Made by a program: the position numbers and the translations under genes | Origin: Symsagittifera roscoffensis | Taxonomy: Eukaryota; Xenacoelomorpha; Acoela; Convolutidae | Assembly: GCF_963678635.1 (NCBI RefSeq) | Contig: NC_087064.1 | Location: forward strand, 16,857,802 to 16,921,801 | Direction of reading: 5' to 3' | Length of the DNA: 64,000 nucleotides | Shown: in pieces, positions 21,583 to 33,759 of the stretch | Numbering within the stretch: position 1 is the stretch's first letter | How the letters are laid out: each line of letters starts with the position of its first letter | Notes under the pieces: model-generated | What the model was told of the DNA's origin: nothing | Seen by the model: the letters and a program-made list of their open reading frames with translations, nothing else | Databases searched by the model: none

Positions 21583-22690
21583 AAAAAAAATCATAATTTT
21601 GTGTTTTAAACAAAAATGAAGGACGGTAGGTTTAACAATCCATAATGAGTTACTAAATTTCCACAAAAAACATGATATAGACGTTGTCCCTATTCGAACT
21701 CGAAAGACTATTTATCTTTTAAGCCCTTGTAATTTTATGCATATATCGGTCAGAACCTTATAGGATTCTTGTTAGATCTCGGAAAAAAATTCATGTTATC
21801 TGGGCCACTTTTGACAGAAATTTTTTTGTATGAATTTTGCAATAGAAAGAAAAACATTACTTTTTCTTAATTTTAGAAAAAATTTTATGTCAAAAAGTTA
21901 CAAGTAAAACTTTTTTTGTCAAAAATAATATTTCTGCCAGAATTGTACAACCCATGCAATTTTCCAATGAAATCTTGATACTTCGCCCAAATCGTCGAAA
22001 ATTACTTTTAAAGTTACTGATGGTTATTTATTTGCAAGAGCTTATTAAAAATTATCAGTTCTCGCAAAATATCGCTAAAAGACTTTAAAGATATGCATTA
22101 CTTGAGAAAAAGATCAACTCAATGAAAATTAGCAATTGGAAACTGAAAAAACAGCAATCAACAACGATGATTCAACGCCATGTATTTACCACCCGAATTA
22201 AATATTTCAGCGCTGGTTTTTGAAACATTTTAAAGTTTCAGTGCTAACTCAGCAATAGAAAACGTGACAGCTAAGTTAGCACTGAAACTGTAGCGATAAG
22301 TTAGAACTTTTACAAACTTCAGAAAAGGAAATTTCGTTTTCATTTTGTTTTATACCAACATGGTTTTTCTTCAACTTTTTCTTCAGAAAAAAAAACACCA
22401 CAACAAAATTTCTGCCTCTCTCGATTTCTCTAAAAAAATATTATGTTTAAAAGTTATTCTTTTTGAGTCACTAACTAACCACAAAGATGAACCAAATTTT
22501 GCTATAAATACTGAGGCCTTATCAGTTTGTAACCATTTTTGGGTCAACGGTTAAGGCAAACTAACTCAATCAACTGCAGTGCAAATAAATTGTAGTAATA
22601 AAGCACAAATAAAATGTAGCACAAACAAGTATATGAATAATCATCAGTTTTTGGTCGCAAAAAGAGTGATTTAAATTTTAAATTTTCTTG
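21583..22690. other. AT-rich noncoding stretch with one hairpin
   Basis: No supportable exon. A short inverted repeat is listed separately at 22,235-22,289. Confidence 0.4.
22235..22289. repeat. Short perfect-type hairpin, 20-bp arms
   Basis: AGTTTCAGTGCTAACTCAGC at 22,235-22,254 and GCTAAGTTAGCACTGAAACT at 22,270-22,289 pair with a single mismatch around a 15-nt loop. It could be a decayed MITE end or a small hairpin RNA. There is no evidence of expression. Confidence 0.55.
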
Positions 22691-23135
22691 ATTGGTGTTT
22701 TAAATTCTTAAACTTTGCAGGTTAAAAATTTTGAAAAAATCATTTGTTTGAAAATTTACGGATAAATTAAGGCGGTCAAATGAGAAATAACAATTTTTAA
22801 ATTCAGAATCGCGATGAAAAACACTCGAGTAGGCCAAGACATTGAATAAAAATTCCGACAATGGGGATTCAATTTTCTGTATCTTCAAACTTTGTGAACC
22901 AATAAATTCCCTGGTTGCTAGTAGTAGCAAAAAGACAGTGAGAGAAAACTAATTTAGAAAAAAAAGAGCCCAAAACAGCCAGAAAACATTTTTTTTCATA
23001 AAATGGGCGCCAAATTTAAACCAAGATAGTGCCTGCAGCAGTTTCTGCATTACACAATTGTTACATCTTTGGCCCAATCAAAGTTTTTAACTTGTTTTTG
23101 AATCAACCATAGTCAGCAATCATTTTCAATTTCAG

Positions 23136-23352
23136 GGCAGTTCTCACATACTTCAGAAAGTGGCAAACGATCTGTGCAAGTCTTCTCGGGGACGTTTTTG
23201 TTCAAATTTTTCATTCAAAACTACAGATTGCAATCATCACAAAATAAACGCTGTTTGAAGAACAGAGTGATGTCCCTGTTTGACGCCTTAGCGCAGCTTC
23301 AGAATTGCTTCATTTTTGTTGCAGCAATTTTAGGAGTGCATAAATGTAACCA
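23136..23352 (+). CDS. Possible membrane-protein exon, weak
   Basis: An acceptor TTCAATTTCAG precedes an open frame encoding a basic stretch and then a hydrophobic segment, LAQLQNCFIFVAAILGVH. This vaguely recalls the last helix of family-B or Methuselah-type receptors (L-x-x-L-Q-x-x-F-I-F). The exon would end at AAAT|GTAACC, just before a dispersed-repeat copy. It lies on the same strand as the exon at 21,331, 1.6 kb away. A single shared gene is only a guess. Confidence 0.25.
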
Positions 23353-23367
23353 ATTCAAAGTTAGACA

Positions 23368-23620
23368 AGACTGCTCGTATCACGGCAAAGCCCTGAATAC
23401 TCCGACTGCCTTTTAAAGTCTATGGAGCAGTAGAATGATCACAGGTGAAATATCTTTTCAAATTTAAGCTCAGGACAACAATACGTTTTGAACGATTTAA
23501 AAAAAAAATCCGTCAAAAAATTCTAGTTAAAAAAAATCGAAATTTTTCTGAAGAAAAAAAAACCAACCCGAGCACCAGTATTCCATTACTTTCGCTATGA
23601 AAGTCGGAACCACAATTCTG
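23368..23620 (+). repeat. Dispersed repeat R2 with CAGGGCAAAGCCCTG hairpin core
   Basis: One of at least six partial copies of a repeat whose core reads TGCTCGTATCAGGGC(A/G)AAGCCCTGAATGTTC, then TCTATGGAGCA. Other parts of the same family include AAATCAATTATGGCAAATAAGC and a CGCGCGTTAAT segment. Copies lie near 25,640, 28,305, 36,955, 37,390 and 37,520. None codes for protein. Confidence 0.6.
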
Positions 23621-23896
23621 AGCCAACGTTATTCACAAATGCAAATGTGGCTTTGTTTTATCACCATTACTTTTGCCTGAATAAAGAAAAAATTTGCTTG
23701 AGAGTTTTTGCTTTTCACTTTCAAAACTACCCCGTGATATAGCTATATGCTCCTCTGTGAAGTAATTTACTCATAAAATTAAAACCGAACGGCGGATAAT
23801 CTAGAGGTAACTTCGGTGGCGTGGAATCAAATGGCGACCTTTCAAAACAGGGTTACAATTTTTTTTCCTCAATTGAACTCTGATCATAGATTTATT

Positions 23897-24283
23897 CAGG
23901 GGCGGATCTAGGATTTTGTTGAGGGGGGGGGGGGGGGGCTGGGCGGATTTTCAAAAAACTTTCCAAAATTTTGTCGACTTTTTAAGGTCGAGCAAATTTT
24001 ATTTTCCGAGCATTTCCAAATCACTAAAAAACCCTATTTTGGTCAAAATTTGTGCGCCGCAGGCAAAGTTTTGAAAAACAGGCCAAAAAACGCGTTTTTA
24101 GGCATTTTCTGAAAATTTTGACCAAATAAATTGCGTTGTTTTGGCGCGCGCTCCCCACTCAAAATTAGTATTTATTGGCGCCAAAGTCGCCTTTAGAAAT
24201 TTTCTAGGGTCCGTCACCAAATATGGATATCTCAAAATAGTACAAAGGGGGTGGACCCTTTGGGTCGGTAGGGGGTCGACTTT
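23897..24283 (+). mobile_element. hAT-like MITE, right end missing
   Basis: Left end CAGGGGCGGATCTAGGA followed by the family interior (poly-G, GTGCGCCGCAGGC, GGCGCGCGCTCCCC, GGCGCC). It breaks off near 24,283 in unrelated sequence without the right inverted end. Confidence 0.7.
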
Positions 24284-24587
24284 GATTCCAACGTACTGTG
24301 AGTTTTTATTCGACTTCATTTCTGATCCGAGTTTAACAAACTCATTTATGGCCAGACGCTGATCTAGATTTGACATTTTACTATTAAAACTTTAAGTTTT
24401 TTTCAAATCATATGAGGACTGTTCCTGATTCGGAGTAAGCTCAGTTAATGATATGAACGTGCATCAGAAATGGTGAAAATAAAGTCCGAAAACGCAAATT
24501 TTATCATTGAGCCAAGAAGCGGTTTTAATGCTAGCAGTACTGTCTTCGGTCAGAAATAGCTTTGTAATCAATTCTTCCTTTTATTAC

Positions 24588-24669
24588 AGGTTGTTCGAAA
24601 TAAAACTCCTGAAAAACTCTCCACATAACGAAGCCATACTTCGAAATCTTTCGGCAACACATATTTAAC
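24588..24669 (+). CDS. Possible small 3' exon, weak
   Basis: After an acceptor TTTATTACAG, one frame reads LFEIKLLKNSPHNEAILRNL and stops within 27 codons. It could be the terminal exon of a plus-strand gene, perhaps that of the membrane exons at 21-23 kb. The only support is the splice site and the composition. Confidence 0.18.
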
Positions 24670-24784
24670 AACGCAAGAAAGAGACTTTTTTTAAAAAGAA
24701 AACACTTAATACAGAAGAGACGGATACGACTCTTTGCTAATTTGGTTTTAAGTTTCCAGATTTCGCTAAAGCTTAAAAAATTAC

Positions 24785-24955
24785 CTGGAAAAGGGCACCA
24801 GTAGTCAAAATCTGAAAAACAATAACTATGGGAGAGAGAACTGAGAGAAAAATGCCAAAGCTGGTGCTGTTTGATAAGCTGTTGTCGCCAACATCTTTTT
24901 TTGTCATAGCAATCTGAACAAAAAAGCGTTGCAATTTTATCGCTCGTTCAGCCAT
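24785..24955 (-). CDS. Possible first coding exon of a membrane protein, minus strand
   Basis: Starts at ATG 24,955 and runs 57 codons to a good donor CCAG|GTAATT in phase 0. The peptide has a basic N-terminus, an NSTS glycosylation-type sequon and a hydrophobic helix, FGIFLSVLSPIVIVFQIL, followed by TTGALFQ. No family is recognised and no downstream exon could be assigned. A minus ORF at 22,700-22,930 is a possible but unproven continuation. Confidence 0.35.
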
Positions 24956-25639
24956 TAATCTTCACTAAACAAATTGTAAATTGTTTTTCTACCTAGTTAG
25001 CAAATTGTCAAGATAAACGACCAAGTAGTAGGCGAGATATTTTAATTGGGACCTTTGGTAAAACCGCAAATCAATTTATCCAACAGTCGATAGTCTACAG
25101 GTAAAATCGGTAACTTGGGATCAAAAGTGGAGTTTTCAAAACTATGAAAAGCGCTTTTTTGTGAATTTTAACTTTGATTTAAATTTGAACATAAAATTAT
25201 CAAAAATACTCTTTTTTTTATCAGAATTCATACATTTATTTTACGCAATTTAATTTTGATCAGAAAATTATCAAAATACTTTTTTATCAGAATTCTTACA
25301 TTTATCTTACGCTATCGTTAGGTTTATCTTCACTTTCATGAACGGAGTTAAAAAATAATCATGGTCAGAGTCTGATGCCGAATTCATACATTTTTTATTA
25401 AATTGCAAAAGATGAACTGAAATCCTCTGTGAGGTCAACCCATGATGTAAAGCGTGTAGTAACGTAAAATTATCTCAATTCAACCGAAAACAATTTCTGT
25501 TCCCGATTGAATCGCCGCGTTCATATTGGTATTACAAAAGCAAAATGTTCGTTGCACATCAAGTTAACCAAACTTAACACCTATGATGGCAGGTGAAATA
25601 TCACATTAAAAGCAAACTCAGATCAATAGTTCTCAAATG

Positions 25640-26720
25640 ATAACGGAACTGCCCGCATCAGGGCAAAGCCTTAAATGTTCTGACTGTTTTTTAAGCTCTA
25701 TGGAGCAGTAATAACATGAAAAAAAAATCAACATTAGAACATGAACTTTTTCAATTTGAGTTTTTTTTGTGAAAACCACATGCTATATAAAGAACAAAGT
25801 GATAGATTTCGGTTCGACTAACAAATCAATTATCGCAAATAAATTTCCTCCATACTCCGGGTTGACCAAAAATGCTTATCCTACAACTTTCAAAATTAAA
25901 AAAAATGCTTATGACACAATTTCGTACAATTCAATGAATACAGAAAATGTTATTAAAACTCTAAGATTAGCACTTTTTCATATATGGAAACTGTAGGACA
26001 AGCATTTTTCCATAAACCACAAAAATGATCTTTTCAAACTTTTGTTTCTCAAAATTTTTGGGATGTGTTCGTGACCGAGCACAAGTGACTAAAACCATGG
26101 TTTCCTCACAACTACTGTCACCAAAGGGTTGATCAACTGGCATTTACAATGCTTCGAAAACGACTTAAATTGCGTAAGATTTTGTTCACAAATTATATAC
26201 TGAAACCATCAAACTTTTAAATTTTGGCAAAATTTTTCAATGATGATGATTTTTTGAATGAGAATTTTCAAATAATCAGACATTGATCAAGGCATATATA
26301 AACAAAAACATATACAATAAATAGACGTTTTTAGCCTGTGTGAAAAAAAATTATCCAGATAAACGGAAAAATCCAACTTTTGCCAATTTATTTTTGTATC
26401 TAGGACTCTGTTATTTTTTTTTGGAAAATTTATAATTGATTAAATAACTCGATTTGCTGTTGAAAAAAATTTTGGGGCAATTCCACTTTTAGTTTGAAAA
26501 GTTATTGTAAAAAAATGCTAGTCATACAGTTTTCATTTTTTATATTTTAAGTTTTCATATATAGAGTACAAAGTGACAGATTTCGCTCCTTTTAACATAT
26601 CAATTATGGCATATAAGCTTGCTTGAACCAATTAAGAACGATTTCCAAGACGCGAAATATGTCGCGCGTTAATTATCCCAAATTGGCCAAATGGCAATCT
26701 GTAAACCCTCATAACCAGGG
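25640..26720. repeat. Nested dispersed repeats: R2 pieces interrupted by a CCCGGG TIR element
   Basis: The R2 core lies at about 25,645-25,700. The R2 segment ACAAAGTGATAGATTTCGG...AAATAAATTTCC (25,790-25,850) is followed by the TIR element at 25,857. A second R2 segment (ACAAAGTGACAGATTTCG) resumes at 26,568 and runs to the hAT MITE at 26,716. The order records at least two rounds of insertion. Confidence 0.55.
25857..26555. mobile_element. CCCGGG-type TIR element, copy 2, right end lost
   Basis: Begins CCGGGTTGACCAAAAATGC, equal to the reverse complement of the right end of copy 1. It shares its interior in order: the CATAAACCA segment, GAGCACAAGTGACTAAAACC, and GACATTGATCAAGGCATATA. Similarity stops near 26,555 before any right terminus. 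Confidence 0.6.
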
Positions 26721-27107
26721 TTGGATTTAGGGGGGGGGGGGGCGGACGCCCCCCCTCCTCAGGGATTCGACCCCCTGCCGACCCCCTGCCGACCCCCTGC
26801 CGACCCCCTGCCGACCCCCTTTGATACTTTTTCAGAAATCCATTTTTGGCCTACCGACCCTAAAATTTTTCTAAGAGCGCCTTCGGCGCCAATATTAACT
26901 ATTTTGCCCAAAAACGGCTTTTTTGACTGTTTTTCAAAAATTTGCCTGTGGCGCGCAAAAGTTTGTCAATTTAAGAGCAAAAAAATGCTTTGGGAGAGCT
27001 CGAAAAATTAATTTTGTCGACCTAAAAATAAAAAGGTCGTCAAAATTTTCGATAATTTTTTGAAAATCCGCCCCCCCCCCCTCGAGAAAATCCTAGATCC
27101 GCCCCTG
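26716..27107 (-). mobile_element. hAT-like MITE with perfect 8-bp duplication and internal minisatellite
   Basis: Reverse-oriented full copy. CTCATAAC occurs at 26,708-26,715 and again at 27,108-27,115. The right end reads GATCCGCCCCTG, and the left end (CAGGGTTGGATTTAGG) is slightly diverged. Unlike other copies it carries about five units of GCCGACCCCCT (26,771-26,822), a local minisatellite expansion. Confidence 0.85.
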
Positions 27108-27115
27108 CTCATAAC

Positions 27116-28621
27116 TTTACAAAAAATGTTTAAGCTCAAGACAGCAATTCCGTCAATACTGGCTAGTTAAAAAGTAGAAATTTATCTGAAGAAAAAAAAA
27201 CCCACCCGGCTTAAATTTTCTAAATACCCGGATAGAAAATTGGAACAAAAAGTCGTGCCTGAATAGACTAGTAAAAAAATTAGGTTTTGTCTGAAAAACC
27301 ACTCCTTGGAAGAATGTTTCAAAAACAAAAAACTTGAGTTTTATTTTCCTTTAAAGAATCATTGTGTTTAATCGCCATAAATCATGAAATATTGCAAACC
27401 CAGAAGACGGATAAAACAGACAATATTTTCTAAACTAGGATAAAATTGGACATAAATAGACAAAAACTCAAAGTCACCAAACTGACAGAAGTGACTGAAG
27501 CAATACGCTTCTCTTTGAACAACTTTTTAAACTGAGAACAGGATACTTAGCTGAGCCAAATCCTTTTTTTAATAATTTTGAGTGAAACTTTATTTTTTCT
27601 CTTTTTATGACTAAAAAATCTTCTTTATTGATAAAGTTTAGCATATTTGAATGAAACCTTTTTTCTTTATTCATTACCAATAAATCATCTTTACCGAAAA
27701 CTTTAGCAGATTTGAATGAAACTTTAGTTTTTTATTTGTCACTAATAAATTTTTTCTACTGAAAAGCTGAGCAGATTTGAATGAATTTTTTTTATTCATC
27801 TAATGCATCTTCTTTACCAAAAAATTGAGCAAATTTCAATGAAACTTTAGTTTTTTTTAATTTATCAATAATAAATCTTCTTCACTGGAAAATTCAGCAC
27901 ACTTCACAATGCACAGAAAGGATTTTACATGCACAACAGGGAATCCAACAATAAACGTTTGCTTAATGATTCCTAGAAAAATTTTAATCCTAAAACAAAA
28001 ACTATTTCGTATCAGCATTTCAAAGTTAGAATAAAAAACTGATAGATTTTGAATGGAAAATTGAAATTAAAAATGACTCCGAAAAAGAGAAGACGACGAG
28101 GGTACATATGATGATACAATACTTGATAGACTCAACAGCATCATTGAAGGCTTATGGTTTATGACAGATACACTAACTTACTGGCCACAAGCTGTCATGT
28201 TATTATCACTTTCAGCGGAAAGGTAAGGTTTAGAGTTAGGAGCATAAACACAGTATACTGTAATTCTTTTCAATAGGTTTTCATTAATTCAGAGCACAAA
28301 CCATACTGCTCGTATCAGGGCGAAACCCTGAATGTTCGCACTGACTTTCAATGTCTATGGAGCAAGGAAATCATGGAAAAAATTGGTAATAAAAAAAAGG
28401 AATTTTTTTAAAGATTTTTTGTCAAAACATCCCCCCACACGCCATATTAAGTACAAAGTGATAGATTCCGCTTCTATTAACAAATCAATTATGGCAAATA
28501 AGCTTCCTTGAACCAAATTGGAGGGACTTGTAATACGGATTAAATCTGCGTTTACGCGTTAATGGCGTGAAATATATCGCGCGTTAATGGTCCCCAATTC
28601 GTCAAAAATCGCAATATTTAA
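27116..28621. other. Noncoding, with R2 repeat copy
   Basis: An R2 core copy lies near 28,305-28,370 and an R2 arm near 28,448-28,620, which runs into the assembly gap. A loose tandem pattern (TTTGAATGAAACTTTAGTTTTTT with ACTAATAAATCTTC) occupies about 27,590-27,900 with units of 60-70 bp. No gene is seen. Confidence 0.45.
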
Positions 28622-28821
28622 NNNNNNNNNNNNNNNNNNNNNNNNNNNNNNNNNNNNNNNNNNNNNNNNNNNNNNNNNNNNNNNNNNNNNNNNNNNNNNN
28701 NNNNNNNNNNNNNNNNNNNNNNNNNNNNNNNNNNNNNNNNNNNNNNNNNNNNNNNNNNNNNNNNNNNNNNNNNNNNNNNNNNNNNNNNNNNNNNNNNNNN
28801 NNNNNNNNNNNNNNNNNNNNN
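28622..28821. other. Assembly gap, 200 N
   Basis: Exactly 200 undetermined bases, a typical scaffold-gap placeholder. Real gap size and content are unknown. Confidence 0.99.
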
Positions 28822-29109
28822 TGAGTGAATGCAAATCAGGAACAAATTCAGTTGATGGTTAATAGTTTTCGTTCTACAGTTCTGTTTGAATGATTTTGTT
28901 GAATTGTTTAATTTTATAGTGAGTAATAAACAGTTTCTAAATATCTGAAAATTAGCAGAAACTAATACACTGCGCAAATAAGTTTCTTCTCATATGGTCA
29001 TTGAAAAAAAAGGCCAGTTTCAATACCTCCTTCAATCGCCCCAACATTTGAACGAGTTTCATATAACAAAATAAAAGGATTAATTCAACAAAATTTGTGT
29101 AAAAAAACC

Positions 29110-30170
29110 ATAATGGATTTACAAACATCTTTCGAGTGTGACCAACCTATATTGTACTGTGATGTTGTATACAAGAAATTAGAACAAGGAAAATTGCCTT
29201 TCAAGCTGTTTTAAGATTTTGCAAAAGTTTTCAACTCTATTAGCCATAACATCATTTTATACAAACTTGCAAAATAGGCTTCGACTTTCAATTTTTTGCG
29301 TCTGATCTCACAAACAGAAAACAAATAGTTTTCCTTCCTAATTCATTGTCTAATTCCCGCGATTTAACGAGTGGTGGTCCATGGGGATCAATTTTTGCGG
29401 TGTTCTTGATTTCTTTATAAATAAACGATACGCCAGAATTTATTGACAACCCTACTTTTTATGAGCTGACAAAACAAGTATTATCAGAAAGTGGTTTGAC
29501 CTTCAAACAACTTTAAACAATGTAATCACCTGGGCAGCAGAAAAATGAATTGATTTCAATTTTGACAAATATGATTTAATTAGATTTTCAAAAATCAAAC
29601 AAGCGATATCCTTTAAACGATCTTTTATCTATTGATGGAGAAGAAATTGTTTTAAGAGACAAGGTGAAAGATCTTAGTGTTTGGTGCAATTTCAAAATGT
29701 CATGGATGTACCGCATCACCGAAAGGCTTAAAAGAGCAAACATTCATGTTAATTACATCAAAAGATCTTTGCCAATCTCACTGAGTAGTCCTGTTTGGGT
29801 TTCGTTGTTTAAAAGTTGCAAACAATCAATATTTTTTCACGCATCTCCAGTTTCCTTTGCGTCTAAAAAGAAATGTAAGCGCATAGAAAAATTTTGACGA
29901 CTATGCTCAAAATGTTGGTACAAAAAACATGAGATAAATTATGAGAATTATGTTTTTTTACTTGAGTAAAAGCAAATTGTTGCCAATTTCACTGACGTTA
30001 ATCGAAAACTGTTTAATTTTGCTAAACAACATTCTTAAAAACAAGTTGCCGTCAAACACCCTCGCAAGATCAAACAATTTGCCTGGCTTTGATACTTTTC
30101 AAGAACCTGTAACCTTTAAAAAGAATTTGCACCTGTTTTTGGTTGACAAACTACAAACTTTTGAATGATC
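29110..30170 (+). pseudogene. Decayed non-LTR retrotransposon (LINE), reverse transcriptase and C-terminal remnants
   Basis: In broken frames on the plus strand one can read DFAKVFNSISHNIILYKL (compare the DFSKAFD-x-V-x-H signature), then LTNRKQIVFL, then GGPWGSIFAVFLISL followed by INDTPE (compare G-V-P-Q-G-S...Y-I-N-D), then LSIDGEEIVLRDKVKDL. The order is that of the RT of jockey/CR1/L2-like LINEs. Several stops and frameshifts interrupt it. The end (LPSNTLARSNNLPGFDTF, then FKKNLHLFLVDKL) resembles the usual LINE C-terminus. The YIDD/YADD catalytic box is not preserved. Confidence 0.7.
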
Positions 30171-30299
30171 GATTATCCAGAGTCTTGATTTTAAGTTTTT
30201 TCTACTAACTTTGTTATTATTAATGACTAAGAGCAACTTCGCGTGCCATGTTATTGCACTGTTTGTTATTGGATTTTTTCATGGGAGTGCGGTTTTTCA

Positions 30300-30480
30300 A
30301 GACCCATATTTAAACGCGCGATCCCTCTCAAAATTTTCAAATACTGGCGCCAATTTTGCCTTTCAAAAATTTTCAGGAAAAACTCAGCCATGAAAAGAGG
30401 TCCTAAGCCAGTACCAAGTAGGTGACCCTATGAGTGCCCAGGGGCCGCAAAAAATTAGAAAACATCCGCCCTCCCATTCT
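30300..30480. repeat. Possible decayed hAT-like MITE fragment
   Basis: The segment CGCGCGATCCCTCTCAAAA followed by TACTGGCGCCAATTTTGCC resembles the MITE interior. No termini are visible. Confidence 0.3.
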
Positions 30481-31594
30481 ATTTTCGGAAACTTTTTACC
30501 GCGGTGAGGTTCCTTAGATTTATCGTGGTCTAACATCGTGGTCTATAATCGATTACATTACAGATTGGTTAGGTGCAAATGATTGTTATCTTTTATAATC
30601 CGATTTCTTAAATAAAAAATTTTAATTGATTGTTTTCCGTTATTAAAATTGGTAAAAGTTTGGTTGAAACCAACTTTAAAACTTGCAACATTTTTTGCAT
30701 AAATCGATTCAACCTACTCACAAATTTGTGTATTTTTGTAAAATAAAATATGCATTACAAAATACTTAGAACAAACCCCCCTCGTTTTTCTCTCTGAGAG
30801 TTTTAAAATTTTTCTCGATGTAATAAGCAAGTCAAAACTAATACATTTTAAAATAAAAATATTTTTCTAAGTTAACACCGTTTTGATCCAAAATAAAAAT
30901 AAAACCTAATTCAAGGGGACTTCGGTAAGCATTAGAAAAGCGAGAAAACTTTTGTCCATTTAAAGCAAGACAATTTTGCGTAGTTATTTTGCGTGAGTTT
31001 ATAATAGAAAAACTTGCCGCCACTTCGGATTACTTAAGTGATACGAACCAAAGATGAGCAATCCTTCAGCAAACTTCAAGGGCCTAAAAAAATAAACATT
31101 CGTTGACTTAAAACGGCGTAAATCTCCAGACATTTTTAGCTGTTACCAAATTTTCAAAAAGGTTCAACCAATGCCAAGAGTCTAAAAACCATTTATATTA
31201 GAGTCGTGCACGAACTGAAATTTATAACACTATTGGTTTGTTCAACTTTTTTTGAATTAATTGCACATAAACGCAAAACTGCAGGGTTTGCCAGCCCCTA
31301 GTCCCATCATAGCATCCCAAAAAGTGGGGTAATTCTCTTGGTTTTGAATCGCTAGTGCACGAGTCAGTTTTTTGCGTTTAGTTACGTTTTCCGACAGCCT
31401 GCAAGTAGAATTTGAATTTTAATGATACAAATCAATTAACTCAAACCAGATAACGCTCTCAGCAAGAAAAATCATTTTTGTCATCGTAAACGATTATTAT
31501 GTTTTGTACTCTTAATACACGGATCTTTTTTTTGCGAACCTAGGGCCACTCGATGCATCAATAAACTTAATTTTTACATGGATGCGTTTGTTTG

Positions 31595-31729
31595 AAGGCT
31601 ACGCACTACTTTGCACATGATTGGCTGGGTTCCGCTGAAGTAGGATTGGATACTGAAATGCCATTTTTGACAGCTTTTGTTGTTCTAGCAATCCTACTCA
31701 CGACAGCCGCATCTCGCTGGTTCGAAATG
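31595..31729 (+). CDS. Possible single-helix membrane exon, weak
   Basis: After TTTGTTTGAAG the plus strand encodes ATHYFAHDWLGSAEVGL and then a hydrophobic helix, PFLTAFVVLAILLTTAAS, followed by RWFEMK and a possible donor AAGG|GTGGGA. A second candidate at 32,065-32,145 (acceptor GACTTTTCAG, peptide AGSWVLSKLKPAKAIVRFSH, stop) could be a 3' exon, but the phases do not fit a direct join. No family recognised. Confidence 0.25.
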
Positions 31730-33184
31730 AAGGGTGGGATAAAACTTCATATTCATGGTTTGGCACTATGCTTTTTACATAAAAAGAACCTAAGTAGAGA
31801 CACAACGCATCAGTTTTTTCACATTTTTTGGGTTCTAAACAGTTTTTTTTGCCCAATTTTGAGTTTCACTAACAATCATATCACAGTACTTGTCGGTCTT
31901 TTTTCGTTTTCGAATGCAAGGAAGGGCAGTACTTTTGGGGCCAGGGATAAATCGTGATTCGTTTTGTAGGTGACTTTCGAAATAATCTAATAAATGCGCT
32001 CCAGTGAATTTTTTTTGTACGGAATGAAGAGCAGTTTGCTCAAAATCTAACAAAGACTTTTCAGGCCGGCAGTTGGGTGTTATCTAAGTTAAAGCCTGCA
32101 AAAGCGATTGTACGTTTTTCCCATTTTGTTAGGAAGGAAGGCGGTTAGTCAAGTTGGCGCAAAAACAGATACATTAACAAGGATTCATTTTTAGCTGATA
32201 GAACCTTTCACGAATGATTTTAAAAGTTCCATATGCTAACCAGAAGGATAATTTTTCCACAGCTCTCGTGGTCGCCGCACAAATTGACTCGCTCGTCCCA
32301 CTGTCATACATGATAAAATTTGCGGGGATCTCACAACTGGGCGCAGCGGGGATCTCACAACAGGGCGCAACGGGGATGGGTGGCATCTGAAAACATCTAA
32401 CTGCTTACAAGTGCGCGCAGTAGTTCGAATCAGTTTCTCTTTAGTTGGGAGGGCAAACTGAGTAGCCAAATCGTTTGTTAGTGGCAAAACTGCACTGGCA
32501 TCTGCGACAGCTGTTGTAAATCACTTGCTGAGATCTTTTGAACGCTTGATGACGTTACGAGCTTCTGAAATGTTATGGTTTTGCTCTCCAAGCGTCTCGA
32601 TCAGTTCGTTTTTTTTTCTGTAAAAGCAGATGCGCGACATTTATGAGTTTGGTTTTTGAACAAATCCAGTTTTTGGTTAAATGAAACAAAATTTTAAGCC
32701 AAACGCTGCAGGAATTAGCTTGTTTTCAGATAAAACTGTGAATTCGAAAGAAGACTCAACCATAATTTGTGTTTGGTGTTTGAGTTCGTTTATCACTTGA
32801 ATACAGCATAAAATGAGTGTCAGATTTTTATCTTTGCCGGGAATATCACTTCAAATATTTATGACTTAGAACCACCAGATTTTTTAGTAATCGAAATGGT
32901 TTAGTGAAACAGCTAACTGAAATTAATTAACGGATTTATGGATGAGAGTCTTAAGTACTTTGGGAAGTCTTTTTTCAGCATGTATAACTGAGATAAACTA
33001 AGTTTTTCAATTTGACGCGTGCCTTAATTGCACGATTAACTTTGGTTTGACAGGATTTTAAATAAGGATTTTATACAGCCCTAATTTTGTTGTTAAGTTA
33101 TAAAATATGATTTAAATTGTTTTGTAGTGAAATGTACAGTGTTAAATTGGCTGGTTTTAAATTGTAGATCACCTTTACATATAT

Positions 33185-33410
33185 AAAACCCTTCCCCGAT
33201 CTCACCTACCACCCTCTGAACAAAAACAACCCCACCACGCCAAATTTGCACCCCCCACCCCCCTCCGCCAAAGCAAGCCGAGGGTTGTGTGGAGGTAGAG
33301 GCGGCGTTGGTTTTGTTTGTGTGAGTGGTGTGGGTGGCGGTTTGGGAGGCTGGCAATGTGAGAGGGTAGCTTGTTAAAGGTGTGTAAGGGGTAAGTGGGA
33401 GGAAGGGGTA
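33185..33410. repeat. C-rich then G-rich skewed block
   Basis: The plus strand is C-rich to about 33,265 (runs such as CACCCCCCACCCCCCTCC) and then G-rich to 33,410 (GGTGTGGGTGGCGG and similar). The mirror-order counterpart is at 5,236-5,600. The ORFs on the minus strand here follow the skew and are not credible genes. Confidence 0.5.
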
Positions 33411-33759
33411 AAAGCCAAATAAGAAAACAATGTGAAAAAAAAACGGAAATAATTAAAAAAACAAAACAGCAACGTTTTAAAGCCAAATATAAAGATCAAT
33501 TCAACGGTTGCAACGTCCAAATTTTGAAACTATACGGAACGGTTTTCTAAAACTGAGGTTTTTGCTCAAAATAAAATACAATCCTTCATAACGCATTATA
33601 ATCTGATAGAAATCATTATGATTTATTTAAATCCATTATTTTAATCGATTATAATAGCTTAAATTGGTTTAATTTGATTCTTTTTTGTGTGGTTTGTTAT
33701 CGATTATTAAAAAAAAAACAATGCCTGTTTATTCAGAAAAAGTACCATCAAATTTCATT

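Noticed and set aside
28559-28977. ORFs made mostly of X
   Set aside because: They run through the 200-N gap.
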